Under the pieces are notes generated by a model that did not search any database, was not told the DNA's origin, and worked only from the letters and a program-made list of their open reading frames with translations. Both the position numbers and the translations under genes were made by a program. Source: Peteryoungia wuzhouensis (GTDB taxonomy: Bacteria > Pseudomonadota > Alphaproteobacteria > Rhizobiales > Rhizobiaceae). From it: 64,000 nucleotides of DNA. This document shows positions 10,687-19,829 of this stretch, in pieces; within the stretch, counting starts at the first letter, position 1, and each line of letters starts with the position of its first letter. The stretch is from contig NZ_QJRY01000003.1 of assembly GCF_003205195.1 (NCBI RefSeq), positions 1-64,000 of the forward strand. The letters run 5' to 3'.

Positions 10687-11961
10687 TCAATTCTTATCCA
10701 GACCGTAGCAGGAATGCAAAGTGCGAACCGCAAGCTCGGCATAGGGACCGTCGATCAGGATGGAAATCTTGATCTCGGAGGTGGTGATCGCCTTGATGTT
10801 GATGCCCTTCTCGGCGAGCGCCCGGAAAGCCGTCGCGGCAACGCCCGCATGGCTGCGCATGCCGATGCCGATGACGGAAACCTTGACCAGGCCCTTCTCG
10901 CTCTGGACAACGTCGAAGCCGATCTTGTCCTTGTTGGAGCCGAGCACGGCCAGCGCCTTGTCCACGTCGCCCGACGGCACGGTGAAGGTCATGTCGGTCT
11001 TCGAACCATCTTCCGAAATATTCTGGACGATCATGTCGACATTGATGTGGGATTCGGCGAGCGGTCCGAAGATCGCGGCCGACACGCCCGGCCGGTCGGC
11101 CAGACGGCGCAGCGAAATCTGGGCTTCATCCTTGGCATAGGCAATACCGGTGACGACTTCCTGTTCCACGATCTCTTCCTCATCGCAAATCAATGTACCG
11201 GGCGGGTTCAGGAGATCGCCCATGCCCGGCGCATCGGGATCTTCAAAGCTGGAGCGCACGAAGGTGCGGACCTTGTGTACCATCGCAAGCTCGACCGAGC
11301 GGACCTGCAGGACCTTAGCGCCGAGCGACGCCATTTCCAGCATTTCCTCGAACGCGATCTTCTTCAGGCGACGCGCCTTGGGCTCGATGCGCGGATCGGT
11401 CGTGTAGACGCCGTCGACATCAGTATAGATGTCGCAGCGATCGGCCTTGAGGCCGGCGGCAATCGCCACGGCCGAGGTATCCGAGCCGCCACGACCAAGC
11501 GTCGCGATCCGGTTGTCAGGGCCGATGCCCTGGAAACCGGCGACGACGGCCACCTGGCCCTCGCCCATGCGGCGCACGATATCCGAGCCGTCGATTTCCT
11601 GAATGCGGGCCGCGCCATGGGCGTTGTCGGTCTTGATCGGGATCTGCCACCCCTGCCAGGAACGGGCATTGATGCCCATCGACTGCAGCGCAATCGCCAG
11701 CAGCCCCGATGTCACCTGTTCGCCTGACGCGACGACCGCATCGTACTCGCGCGCGTCATAGAACGGCGAGTCTGCGCCTGCCACCTTCGGCATGGTCTGC
11801 ACCCAGTCGACCAGCTCGTTGGTCTTGCCCGACATGGCCGAGACGACCACGGCCACTTCGTGACCGGCATCCACTTCGCGTTTCACATGGCGCGCGACGT
11901 TGTGGATGCGTTCCAGATTGGCGACGGAAGTCCCGCCGAATTTCATGACGATGCGAGCCAT
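10687..11961 (-). CDS. lysC: Aspartate kinase
   Basis: Phosphorylates aspartate, the first step toward lysine, threonine, methionine and diaminopimelate. The kinase domain starts with MKFGGTSV (residues 6-13) and includes GRGGSDTSAVAIA and the TDVDGVYTTDPR segment. Two C-terminal ACT domains (from about residue 265) are where feedback inhibitors bind. The ATG at 11961 gives the canonical N-terminus and a 424-residue product. A longer frame upstream adds 38 residues unlike the family. No strong ribosome-binding site was seen. It is divergent from lpiA across 277 bases. Confidence 0.95.
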   Translation of the reverse strand: MARIVMKFGGTSVANLERIHNVARHVKREVDAGHEVAVVVSAMSGKTNELVDWVQTMPKVAGADSPFYDAREYDAVVASGEQVTSGLLAIALQSMGINARSWQGWQIPIKTDNAHGAARIQEIDGSDIVRRMGEGQVAVVAGFQGIGPDNRIATLGRGGSDTSAVAIAAGLKADRCDIYTDVDGVYTTDPRIEPKARRLKKIAFEEMLEMASLGAKVLQVRSVELAMVHKVRTFVRSSFEDPDAPGMGDLLNPPGTLICDEEEIVEQEVVTGIAYAKDEAQISLRRLADRPGVSAAIFGPLAESHINVDMIVQNISEDGSKTDMTFTVPSGDVDKALAVLGSNKDKIGFDVVQSEKGLVKVSVIGIGMRSHAGVAATAFRALAEKGINIKAITTSEIKISILIDGPYAELAVRTLHSCYGLDKN

Positions 11962-12238
11962 AGACTTGAACCATATGCCCTTGAGAACACGCCGCCTGAG
12001 CGGCGAAGAAACTGACGCCCTGCGCCACAGGCTGCAGGTTGCCGGGCTTTTAGCGAATATGTTCCTGGGGCGCAACGGTCAGGTATGGCCGAAACGGTAC
12101 GCTCAGCCACGGAAAATCGCCGGAAATGCGCCATCCCCATGCTGCCTTAATTTGGAACCAATTCAGGCGCCAACCATCGCCCAACCGGGCTGGGAGCCGG
12201 TTCCTTTGAGTGTAAGCCGTTAATCCGGACAGGGCCGC

Positions 12239-14842
12239 ATGACATCCAGCACCGAATTCTCCCCGCCACTCGATGATGCCGAACCGGCTCTGCGGACCTC
12301 CAGGCTCAATCGCTATGCCCGCCCGCTCGCCGCCGTCGCTGCACTCTTCGTCTTTGCGGCCGTCGGTTACGCGATCTACAGGCTCACCGAAGAGGTCACC
12401 TATGCCGATGTGGTGAACGGCCTGCGCACAACGAGCCCCGGCTCGATTGCGCTTGCCATCCTCTTCACGGCACTCAGCTTCGCGACCCTCTGCCTCTACG
12501 ATTTGAACGCGCTGGCTCATATCGGCCGACGCCGCCCCTGGCCCGAAGTGGCCCTGACGGCCTTCAGCGCCTATGCCGTCGGCAATGTCGCAGGCTTCGG
12601 CGCGCTGTCCGGCGGCGCGATCCGCTACCGGGCCTATTCCCGTGCCGGTCTGTCCCCGGACGATATCGGGCGCATCATCGCCTTCGTCACGGTGTCCTTC
12701 TCCATCGGATTGGTGCTGGTGACAGCGCTAACGCTCCTCCCGGTCGCTGGCGAAATTGCCCCCTTGATCGGCCTGTCGCAGAACGTGCTCGTCGCGGGCG
12801 ACATCGTGGTTCTGGTCGTGCTCGCGATCCTGCTGCTGATGGCGAGCGGTAATGGTGTGACAATCGGCGGACGGCGCCTGCGTCTGGCCGACAGCAAAAC
12901 CATGTCGCGCCAGTTCATCGTCACCGTGCTTGATGTCGCCTTCTCGGCGTCCGTGCTCTACGCCCTGCTGCCGGCTGCCGCCGACATCAGCTGGCCGACC
13001 TTCTTTGCCATCTACGCGGTCGCCATCGGTGTCGGTGTGATCAGCCACGTGCCGGCCGGCATCGGCGTCTTCGAGACGGTGATGGTCGCAGCTCTGGGCA
13101 GCCATCTCGGCACGGAGGCCGTGCTGGCCTCGCTCGTCGCCTATCGCCTGATCTACTATGTTCTGCCGCTGATCGTCGCGATCATCCTCGTCACGGTTGC
13201 CGAACTCCGGCAACTGGCCACAACGCCCTTCTCGGCAGGCGTTGCCCGAACGGCGGGGCGCCTTGCGCCGACGCTCCTGGCAACGCTGACCCTCCTCCTC
13301 GGAGTCATGCTGGTCCTGTCCAGCGTCACACCGGCGCCGGATAGCAACCTTGATGCTCTGGCCGAGATCCTGCCACTGCCGGTCCTCGAAGGCGCCCACT
13401 TCCTTGCCAGCATTCTTGGCCTCATGCTCGTGATTGTCGCGCGCGGGCTTGCACAGCGGCTGGACGGTGCCTGGTGGGCGGCAGTTTTTGTGGCCGTGGC
13501 GGCACTCGTCCTGTCGCTCGCCAAGGCGGTCGCCGTCTACGAAGCCGGCATGCTGGCGCTTCTGCTGGTCGGCCTCGTCGCCAGCCGTCGCCTCTTCCAG
13601 CGTCCGGCCTCCCTGCTCCAGGCATTGAATTCGGCCTGGCTTCTCGCCGTCGGCGTCCTGCTCGTCGGCGCCATCGCCGTCATGCTCTTCGTCTACCGCG
13701 ACGTCGAATACAGCCACGATCTCTGGTGGCAGTTCGAATTCTCCGCCGAAGCCCCCCGCTCTTTGCGCGCCGTGCTTGGTCTGACCATCTTCTCGATGGC
13801 GATCAGCCTGTTCAGCCTGCTGCGCCCGGCCACCTTCGCGGTCCCGCCCGCCGGCGAAACGGATCTGGAAAAGGCCGTCGAGATCCTCGATGTCAACGAC
13901 ATCGCCGACGCCAATCTCGTGCGCACCGGCGACAAGAGCGTGATGTTCTCGCCCGATGGCAAGGCCTTCCTGATGTATGCCCGCCAGGGCCGCTCTTTCA
14001 TCGCCTTCCTCGATCCGACGGGCCCCAAGGCCTCGCGTGACGAACTCGTCTGGCAGTTCGTCGAAACCGCGCGCGCCACCGGTTGCCGGGCCGTGTTCTA
14101 CCAGGCCTCGCCAGCCCTCCTGCCGGCCATCGCCGATGCCGGCATGAAGGCCTTCAAGCTCGGCGAACTCGCCATGGTCGATCTCCAGCACTTCGACCTG
14201 AAGGGTGGTCGCTGGGCAAGCCTGCGCCAGACTGCGACCCGCGGCGAGCGGGATGGCCTCTCCTTCGAGACCATCCCGGCAGACCAGGTCCCCGCCATCC
14301 TGGAAGACCTGCGGCGCGTCTCCGACAGCTGGCTCGACCACCACCGCGCCCGTGAAAAGGGCTTCTCGCTCGGCGCCTTCACCGACGCCTACATGAACGC
14401 CCAGCCGGTCGCGATCCTGCGCTGCGAAGGCCGCATCGTCGCCTTTGCCAATATCCTGCTCACGGCCACCAAGGAGGAGGCCTCGATCGACCTTATGCGC
14501 TTCTCGCCCGATGCGCCGAAAGGCTCGATGGATTTCCTCTTCGTCCGGCTCATGAGCGATCTGCGCGACCAGGGCTACCGCCATTTCAACCTCGGCATGG
14601 CCCCGCTTTCCGGCATGTCCCGCCGGCAGGTCGCCCCCGTCTGGGACCGCATCGCCAACACCTTCTATGAACACGGCGAGCGCTTCTACAACTTCAAGGG
14701 ACTGAGAGCCTTCAAGGCCAAGTTCCATCCCGAATGGCAGCCGCGTTACCTGGCGGTCGCCGGCGGTCTCAACCCTGTCCTCGCGCTTCTCGACGCGACG
14801 CTCCTGATCGGCGGTGGACTGAAAGGCGTGGTGAAAAAATGA
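12239..14842 (+). CDS. lpiA: Bifunctional lysyl-phosphatidylglycerol synthase/flippase (LpiA/MprF family)
   Basis: Transfers lysine from lysyl-tRNA to phosphatidylglycerol and flips the product to the outer leaflet, lowering surface negative charge. The 867-residue protein has an N-terminal multi-span flippase domain (about residues 25-530, many hydrophobic helices, with FGALSGGAIRYRAYSRAGLS). Its C-terminal cytosolic GNAT-fold synthase domain (DUF2156, about 545-850) includes SIDLMRFSPDAPKGSMDFLF and HFNLGMAPLSGM. The downstream gene overlaps its stop (ATGA) and encodes an AcvB homologue, reproducing the lpiA-acvB operon known from Rhizobium tropici and Agrobacterium. Acid induction is described for that operon; no recognised acid-response site was found upstream here. 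Confidence 0.93.
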   Translation: MTSSTEFSPPLDDAEPALRTSRLNRYARPLAAVAALFVFAAVGYAIYRLTEEVTYADVVNGLRTTSPGSIALAILFTALSFATLCLYDLNALAHIGRRRPWPEVALTAFSAYAVGNVAGFGALSGGAIRYRAYSRAGLSPDDIGRIIAFVTVSFSIGLVLVTALTLLPVAGEIAPLIGLSQNVLVAGDIVVLVVLAILLLMASGNGVTIGGRRLRLADSKTMSRQFIVTVLDVAFSASVLYALLPAAADISWPTFFAIYAVAIGVGVISHVPAGIGVFETVMVAALGSHLGTEAVLASLVAYRLIYYVLPLIVAIILVTVAELRQLATTPFSAGVARTAGRLAPTLLATLTLLLGVMLVLSSVTPAPDSNLDALAEILPLPVLEGAHFLASILGLMLVIVARGLAQRLDGAWWAAVFVAVAALVLSLAKAVAVYEAGMLALLLVGLVASRRLFQRPASLLQALNSAWLLAVGVLLVGAIAVMLFVYRDVEYSHDLWWQFEFSAEAPRSLRAVLGLTIFSMAISLFSLLRPATFAVPPAGETDLEKAVEILDVNDIADANLVRTGDKSVMFSPDGKAFLMYARQGRSFIAFLDPTGPKASRDELVWQFVETARATGCRAVFYQASPALLPAIADAGMKAFKLGELAMVDLQHFDLKGGRWASLRQTATRGERDGLSFETIPADQVPAILEDLRRVSDSWLDHHRAREKGFSLGAFTDAYMNAQPVAILRCEGRIVAFANILLTATKEEASIDLMRFSPDAPKGSMDFLFVRLMSDLRDQGYRHFNLGMAPLSGMSRRQVAPVWDRIANTFYEHGERFYNFKGLRAFKAKFHPEWQPRYLAVAGGLNPVLALLDATLLIGGGLKGVVKK

Positions 14843-16200
14843 CGTCGATCCTCAAAGCCTTCGCGCTGATCCTGACGCTGTCGACGGCCTCGGTCGCTCT
14901 GGCCGACGACACCCCACCACTCGACACCGGCATGATCCCAGCACCCCTGACACTCCTGCCCGACGATACCCCGAAGGCTTTGGTGGTGCTGCTGTCGGAC
15001 AAGGACGGCTGGCAGGATGGCGACCAGCAGCAGGCAGAACGGCTGCAGCAGAACGGCGCCATCGTCGTCGGCATCGACACACCGAAATACCTGGCGTCCC
15101 TGGCAAAAGACACCGGCGACTGCATCTACACGGTCTCTGACATCGAGGAAATCGGCCATCAGCTGCAGCGCAAGGCCGGCAACTCGGCCTTCCTGCCGCC
15201 GATCATTGCGGGTCGGGGCCAGGGCGGCGCGCTGGCACTTGCGATCCTCGCCCAGACCCCGAAGGCCACCATCGGCCAGACCCTGGCACTTGACCCGGAA
15301 GCCGGTATCCCGGTCACCAAGGAGTTCTGCACGCCCGCCAACAAGACGCGCAGCGGCGACCGCATGGTTTACGGCCTGACCGATGGCGACCTGCCGGATC
15401 CGGCGACCGTTCTCTTGAGCCCGGCGGCTCCTGCCGATGGCCGCGATCACGTGACAAGCCTCGTCGCGGCCCATCCCGACATCGACCAGCGGGATGTGAA
15501 GGACGATGCCAACAAGGCCTATTCCGATGCGATCGATGAACTGATTGCCCTCGGCAACGCCACCGACACACCGCTCGGCCTGCCACTCACCATCCTGGAA
15601 ACTGCGCCAACCAGCGACACCATGGCCATCATCTATTCCGGCGATGGCGGCTGGCGCGACATCGACAGCGAAGTGGCGGCCAATCTCCAGGCAAGCGGCA
15701 TTCCAGTCGTCGGCGTCGACTCGCTCCGCTACTTCTGGTCCGAGCGGACACCGGAACAAACCAGCGCCGATCTCGCCACCATCATGCGCACCTACCAGAA
15801 GCGCTGGAAGGTTCGGCACGTGCTGCTCGTCGGCTATTCCTTCGGCGCCGATGTCCTGCCGGCCGCCTATAACGGTCTCTCGGACAAGCTCAAGGACCGC
15901 ATCCCGCAGCTCAGCCTGCTCGCGCTCTCGCACCAGGTGGACTACGAAATTTCGGTCTCGGGCTGGCTTGGCGCAAATGACGGCAAGGGCGCCGGTGACC
16001 CGCTCACCGACATCAAGCGCATCGACCCGACAAAGGTACAGTGTTTCTATGGCGCCGACGAAGAAGACGACGCCTGCCGTGATCTGGCCGGGACATCCGT
16101 GGAGACCATCCAGCTCGATGGCGGCCATCATTTCGACGGGGACTACCCGGCATTGGCCAAGAAAATCTCGGATGGACTGGCCCGCCGGTTAAAGCCCTGA
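14839..16200 (+). CDS. acvB: Periplasmic lysyl-phosphatidylglycerol hydrolase AcvB/VirJ
   Basis: The AcvB/VirJ family member of the lpiA operon; in Agrobacterium AcvB hydrolyses lysyl-phosphatidylglycerol in the periplasm. The 453-residue protein begins with a clear signal peptide (MTSILKAFALILTLSTASVA, cleaved near LADD). It carries two alpha/beta-hydrolase-like halves. The second has the nucleophile motif GYSFGAD with Ser334, a GDGGWRDID segment and a late GGHHFDGDY histidine. Two-domain length separates AcvB from the shorter VirJ. The start overlaps the lpiA stop by four bases, so the two products are coupled. Context makes lipid hydrolysis more likely than a virulence role. Confidence 0.9.
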   Translation: MTSILKAFALILTLSTASVALADDTPPLDTGMIPAPLTLLPDDTPKALVVLLSDKDGWQDGDQQQAERLQQNGAIVVGIDTPKYLASLAKDTGDCIYTVSDIEEIGHQLQRKAGNSAFLPPIIAGRGQGGALALAILAQTPKATIGQTLALDPEAGIPVTKEFCTPANKTRSGDRMVYGLTDGDLPDPATVLLSPAAPADGRDHVTSLVAAHPDIDQRDVKDDANKAYSDAIDELIALGNATDTPLGLPLTILETAPTSDTMAIIYSGDGGWRDIDSEVAANLQASGIPVVGVDSLRYFWSERTPEQTSADLATIMRTYQKRWKVRHVLLVGYSFGADVLPAAYNGLSDKLKDRIPQLSLLALSHQVDYEISVSGWLGANDGKGAGDPLTDIKRIDPTKVQCFYGADEEDDACRDLAGTSVETIQLDGGHHFDGDYPALAKKISDGLARRLKP

Positions 16201-16300
16201 ACGCGGCGAGAAGCCGACGCCTCATGAAATGACAAGGGCGGCCACGGGGCCTCCCTGCCTGCGACCTCCCACACTCTTGACTTTGGGCGGCATCAGGACG

Positions 16301-16316
16301 ACTTGGAGAACCAAGT
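16301..16316 (+). other. Small hairpin in the ubiG leader
   Basis: ACTTGG-AGAA-CCAAGT is a perfect 6-bp inverted repeat with a four-base loop. It lies five bases ahead of the strong Shine-Dalgarno AGGAGG (16322-16327) of ubiG. A TTGACT box is at 16277-16282. It may tune translation or be incidental. Confidence 0.35.
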
Positions 16317-16337
16317 GTCGCCAGGAGGTTTTCCGTC

Positions 16338-17093
16338 ATGAGTGCAGACGCACGCACCACCATCGATCAGTCCGAGGTCGACCGCTTTTCCGCCATGGCG
16401 GCCGAGTGGTGGGATCCGACCGGCAAGTTCAAGCCGCTGCACAAGATCAATCCGGTACGTCTCGCCTATATCAGGGACATGGTCTCAGCCCATTACGGCC
16501 GCGATCCAAAGGCCCATCGCCCGCTCGAAGGCCTGCGCATCCTCGATATCGGCTGTGGCGGTGGCCTTCTGTCGGAACCCGTCGCCCGCATGGGTGCAAG
16601 CGTGCTTGGCGCAGACGCTTCGGAAAAGAACATCAAGATCGCCATGACCCATTCGGCCCAGAGCGGCGTCGAGGTCGATTACCGCGCGGTCACCGCCGAA
16701 GCCCTGGCCGCGGCCGGCGAAACCTTCGACATCGTCCTCAACATGGAAGTGGTCGAACACGTCGCCGATGTCGAGTTCTTCCTGTCGACCTGCGCCTCCA
16801 TGGTCCGCCCCGGCGGCCTCATGCTGGTCTCCACCATCAACCGCACGATGAAGGCGGCCGCCCTTGCCATCGTCGGCGCCGAATATGTCCTGCGCTGGCT
16901 GCCGCGCGGCACGCACCAGTATGAGAAGCTGGTCCGCCCCGAAGAGATCGAAGGGCCGCTCGCCCTGAGCGGCATGGGTGTCGTCGAGATGAAGGGTGTC
17001 TTCTTCAATCCGCTGCAGAACCAGTGGAACCTTTCCTCCGACATCGACGTGAACTACATGGTGCTGGCAAGCCGCCCCGGAGTGGCGGCATGA
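16338..17093 (+). CDS. ubiG: Ubiquinone biosynthesis O-methyltransferase UbiG
   Basis: Performs both O-methylations of the ubiquinone ring using S-adenosylmethionine. At 251 residues it has family length. The N-terminus [23 protein letters not shown] is the UbiG hallmark, the SAM-binding loop reads [13 protein letters not shown], and NMEVVEHV follows. The C-terminal insertion [14 protein letters not shown] is the region that contacts membrane lipid in characterised UbiG proteins. An AGGAGG sits 10 bases before the ATG. The stop overlaps the next gene by four bases. ubiG next to lysC is usual in rhizobia; here lpiA-acvB lies between them. Confidence 0.96.
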   Translation: MSADARTTIDQSEVDRFSAMAAEWWDPTGKFKPLHKINPVRLAYIRDMVSAHYGRDPKAHRPLEGLRILDIGCGGGLLSEPVARMGASVLGADASEKNIKIAMTHSAQSGVEVDYRAVTAEALAAAGETFDIVLNMEVVEHVADVEFFLSTCASMVRPGGLMLVSTINRTMKAAALAIVGAEYVLRWLPRGTHQYEKLVRPEEIEGPLALSGMGVVEMKGVFFNPLQNQWNLSSDIDVNYMVLASRPGVAA

Positions 17094-17641
17094 GTTCCCC
17101 TGAGGCCGTCATCGAGTGCTGGCTGCGCCACGGTCCCGAAGCCTGGTTTTCGCGCAACGAAGCCTTGGATGCGGAGATCGAGGCTGACTATGCCGATCTC
17201 CATTTCCAGGCATCCCGTTGCGCCCTGAGCCATTGGGAAGAAACACCGGAAGGCACGCTGGCACTTCTGCTGCTGCTCGACCAGTTCCCCCGCAATCTCT
17301 TTCGCGGCAGCGGCCATTCCTACGCCACCGATCCACTCGCCCGGGCCACGGCCCACCGGGCGCTCGCCAAAGGCTTCGACAAGAAGGTCGAACCAATCCT
17401 GCGCCCCTTCTTCTATCTGCCCTTCGAACATTCGGAAGACATCGAGGATCAGCGCTACAGCGTGTCGCTGTTCGAAAAGCACCGGGACGAAACGGGGGAC
17501 GCTGAGACGCTGAAATGGGCGGTCGTGCATCTGGACTTGATCGAACGCTTCGGCCGCTTCCCCCACAGAAACGCCGCCTTGGGGCGTGAGACGACAGCCG
17601 AGGAACAGGCCTATCTCGACAATGATGGCTTCAAGGGGTGA
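17090..17641 (+). CDS. DUF924 family protein
   Basis: A 183-residue protein of the DUF924 family, an all-helical fold with TPR-like pairs and no established reaction. Recognisable segments are [20 protein letters not shown], the [11 protein letters not shown] block and [18 protein letters not shown], which form the family core. The start (MSSPEA) is the ATG that overlaps the ubiG stop; a longer frame within ubiG exists but lacks support. Its tail-to-tail neighbour ends three bases away. Co-transcription with ubiG is likely; a link to quinone synthesis is not shown. Confidence 0.88.
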   Translation: MSSPEAVIECWLRHGPEAWFSRNEALDAEIEADYADLHFQASRCALSHWEETPEGTLALLLLLDQFPRNLFRGSGHSYATDPLARATAHRALAKGFDKKVEPILRPFFYLPFEHSEDIEDQRYSVSLFEKHRDETGDAETLKWAVVHLDLIERFGRFPHRNAALGRETTAEEQAYLDNDGFKG

Positions 17642-17644
17642 AGG

Positions 17645-18229
17645 TCAGACAGGCAGCTTGAGGACGGCGTCGAGAAGCGCGCCCTGAGCGGCCAAATTTT
17701 CCGCCGCCAATTGCTTGACCAAGGCGCGATCAATCTCGGCGGGCCGCCCATTCGGATCATAGGGTTCCTTGAAGGTGAAGCACTGCGGCCCGCTGCCGTT
17801 GTCGAAAAGCATTTCGAGCCGTTTTGCCCCTTCCTGCCAATCCGGCCTCCTGCCGGCAGGCACCCAGAACAGCACCATCGGCGGCCATTTCTGCACCACG
17901 TTCCAGTGGCGCGCGTGCTTGATGGCATCGGCATGAACGCCGGTATAGGTAAAGGCCATCAAGCTCTCGAGGTCGTGCCAAAGCGAGAGCGACGACACCG
18001 CGGCACCGCTAGATTGCTCGGTCAGGAAGCGCGGAAAGAGGAGCGGTCCCCAGCTCCGAGGTCCCGGGACGCCCTTGTAGCCGGACCGTGCAACAAACCC
18101 CGGTGCCCGCTCTGCCGCCGCAAAGTTCATCGGCTCTCTGAGAGCAAAGCCCCGCACCGCAGCACTTTCGGCGAGATCGACATGGATGCCGAAATTGTAG
18201 ATCGCAAGGTGATGGTCCGCAGTCGTCAA
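17645..18229 (-). CDS. DUF3291 domain protein
   Basis: A 194-residue protein with the DUF3291 pattern: an N-terminal strand HLAIYNFGIHVD, AAAERAPGFVARSGY, then LSLWHDLESLMAFTYTGVHA. This resembles the alpha+beta-barrel dimers (ABM/heme-oxygenase-like folds), in which such proteins bind heme or small aromatics. No catalytic residues can be assigned. It is the last gene of a minus-strand operon and overlaps the DUF1178 stop by four bases. Confidence 0.8.
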   Translation of the reverse strand: MTTADHHLAIYNFGIHVDLAESAAVRGFALREPMNFAAAERAPGFVARSGYKGVPGPRSWGPLLFPRFLTEQSSGAAVSSLSLWHDLESLMAFTYTGVHADAIKHARHWNVVQKWPPMVLFWVPAGRRPDWQEGAKRLEMLFDNGSGPQCFTFKEPYDPNGRPAEIDRALVKQLAAENLAAQGALLDAVLKLPV

Positions 18230-18654
18230 TTCACATCGTCCGGCAACACGGGCAACGGGGCGATCTCGATGCCCTCTTCGATCAGAGACTTTACCTCAAC
18301 GGGCGAGGCCTGGCCGATGATACCACGGGCTTCCGCCTCGCCGTAATGGATCTTGCGCGCCTCCTCGGGAAACTTCTCGCCGACATCCTCGCTGGAGGCG
18401 CGGATTTCCTGGATGGCTTCCTTCAGCTTGCTCATCGCCAGCTTTTGCGCCGCAGAAACGGCCAGCGCCTGCGTGCCTTCCTTCTGCCGCGCGGTTGTTA
18501 CCGACGGCGCCATCAACACCTTCGACACCTCGCCCGATCCGCAGACGGGACAGGTCAGAAAGCCGCTTGCCTTCTGCCGGTCGAACTCGGCGCTTTCCGA
18601 AAACCAGCCTTCGAATTCATGGGCCTTTTCGCAGCTGAGGGAATAGCGGATCAA
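18226..18654 (-). CDS. DUF1178 family protein
   Basis: A 142-residue conserved proteobacterial protein. It opens MIRYSLSCEKAHEFEGWFSES and has a CPVCGSG knuckle near residues 35-41 which, with the early Cys, could bind zinc. Helical segments and an acidic tail follow. Function is unknown. It overlaps both the nitrilase-family gene upstream and the DUF3291 gene downstream by four bases each, so the three are translationally coupled. Confidence 0.88.
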   Translation of the reverse strand: MIRYSLSCEKAHEFEGWFSESAEFDRQKASGFLTCPVCGSGEVSKVLMAPSVTTARQKEGTQALAVSAAQKLAMSKLKEAIQEIRASSEDVGEKFPEEARKIHYGEAEARGIIGQASPVEVKSLIEEGIEIAPLPVLPDDVN

Positions 18655-19508
18655 ACCGTCACGCCTCCCTTGGCAAGCTGCGGCGCGATATCGAGCTGGA
18701 AGTCGCGACCGTTCTTCAGGTTCGGGATTTTTGCACGGCAGGCCTTGACCGCTTCAAGATCAATATCTGCGACAACGACAGCCTCGCCCGACCCGCCCGC
18801 ACTCGCCAGAACCTTGCCCCAGGGGCCGACAATCATCGAGTGCCCGAAAGTCTCGCGACCATCTTCATGCACGCCGGCCTGCGCCGCCGAGATCACATAG
18901 GCGCCGTTCTCGATGGCGCGCGCGCGCAGCAGGATCTCCCAATGCGCCTCGCCGGTCTGCTTGGTGAAGGCCGCCGGTGTCGTCAGGATCTCGGCACCGG
19001 CCATCGCCTCGGTCCGGAACAGGTGCGGAAACCGCACATCGTAACACACGCCGAAGCCGAGCTTGGCGAACGGCAGATCCGCCACGACTGCCCGGTCGCC
19101 CGGCCGATAGACGGTGCTTTCCCGCCAGCTCTCGCCATTGTCGAGATCGACGTCGAACATGTGGATCTTGTCATAGGAGGTGATCTTCGCGCCATCAGGT
19201 CCGAACAGGAAGGCCCGGTTGGCGATCTTGCCATCGGCAAGCTTGATCGCGGTCGAGCCGACATGCAGGTGGATCTTAAGCTCTTTCGCGAGATCCGACG
19301 CTGCCTTGACGATCAGGTCGTTTTCCTCGTCGCGCAGAACAGCGGCGAGACCCGCGCGGTCCTTCTGCACGGCCCCGGTCATCTCCGGCGTCTGCACATA
19401 GATCGCGCCTTTGGAAACAGCGTCGCGCACCAGGCGCGCCATGCTCTGGGCATTCTTCTCCGGATCAACCCCGGAACACATCTGGACGGCAGCGGCCTTG
19501 AACACCAT
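18651..19508 (-). CDS. Carbon-nitrogen hydrolase (Nit/omega-amidase-like)
   Basis: Nitrilase-superfamily amidase of 285 residues. The Glu-Lys-Cys triad is visible as E42 (YVQTPEMTG), K114 (SYDKIHMFDVD) and C155 (GFGVCYDVRFPHLFR). The sequence resembles the Nit1/Nit2 group that removes damaged or deaminated glutathione and omega-amides, although the precise substrate cannot be read from sequence. The ATG at 19508 has AAGGATA about 8 bases upstream; a longer in-frame extension would run into grxC. It lies 13 bases after grxC, which fits a thiol/glutathione repair theme. Confidence 0.9.
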   Translation of the reverse strand: MVFKAAAVQMCSGVDPEKNAQSMARLVRDAVSKGAIYVQTPEMTGAVQKDRAGLAAVLRDEENDLIVKAASDLAKELKIHLHVGSTAIKLADGKIANRAFLFGPDGAKITSYDKIHMFDVDLDNGESWRESTVYRPGDRAVVADLPFAKLGFGVCYDVRFPHLFRTEAMAGAEILTTPAAFTKQTGEAHWEILLRARAIENGAYVISAAQAGVHEDGRETFGHSMIVGPWGKVLASAGGSGEAVVVADIDLEAVKACRAKIPNLKNGRDFQLDIAPQLAKGGVTV

Positions 19509-19521
19509 CGAACGAATATCC

Positions 19522-19776
19522 TTATTGGGAAAGAAGCGGATCGAGCTTGCCGGCCCGATCAAGCGCATGCAGATCGTCGCAACCACCGACATGCATTCCG
19601 TCGATGAAGATCTGCGGGAAGGTGTTGCGGCCGGACTTGGAGATCATCTCTTCGCGCAGCTCCGGCTTGCCGGTCGCGTCATGCTCGACATAGCTCACGC
19701 CCTTCTTCTCGAGCAGCGCCTTGGCGCTGGCGCAATAGCCGCAGAACTGACGCGTATAGACAATGACATCCGCCAT
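19522..19776 (-). CDS. grxC: Glutaredoxin 3
   Basis: An 84-residue dithiol glutaredoxin that reduces protein or glutathione mixed disulfides. The active site is C12-G-Y-C15 (TRQFCGYC), with the glutathione-binding segments FPQIFIDG and GGCDDL. The start MADVIVYTR is preceded by GGAG 8 bases upstream; an earlier start would overlap comF. It is part of the minus-strand run comF, grxC, nitrilase, DUF1178, DUF3291. Confidence 0.95.
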   Translation of the reverse strand: MADVIVYTRQFCGYCASAKALLEKKGVSYVEHDATGKPELREEMISKSGRNTFPQIFIDGMHVGGCDDLHALDRAGKLDPLLSQ

Positions 19777-19829
19777 GAAGAACTCCGCAGAAGATGGGCA
19801 CGGGACTGTGCTGGAGAGGACCGGACCCC

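Noticed and set aside
12154..12180. GGAAC upstream of lpiA as an EcfG-type general stress promoter
   Set aside because: No CGTT follows at the required 16-17 base spacing.
12728..14728. Minus-strand open frame opposite lpiA
   Set aside because: Charged, low-complexity antisense product; lpiA is well supported on the plus strand.
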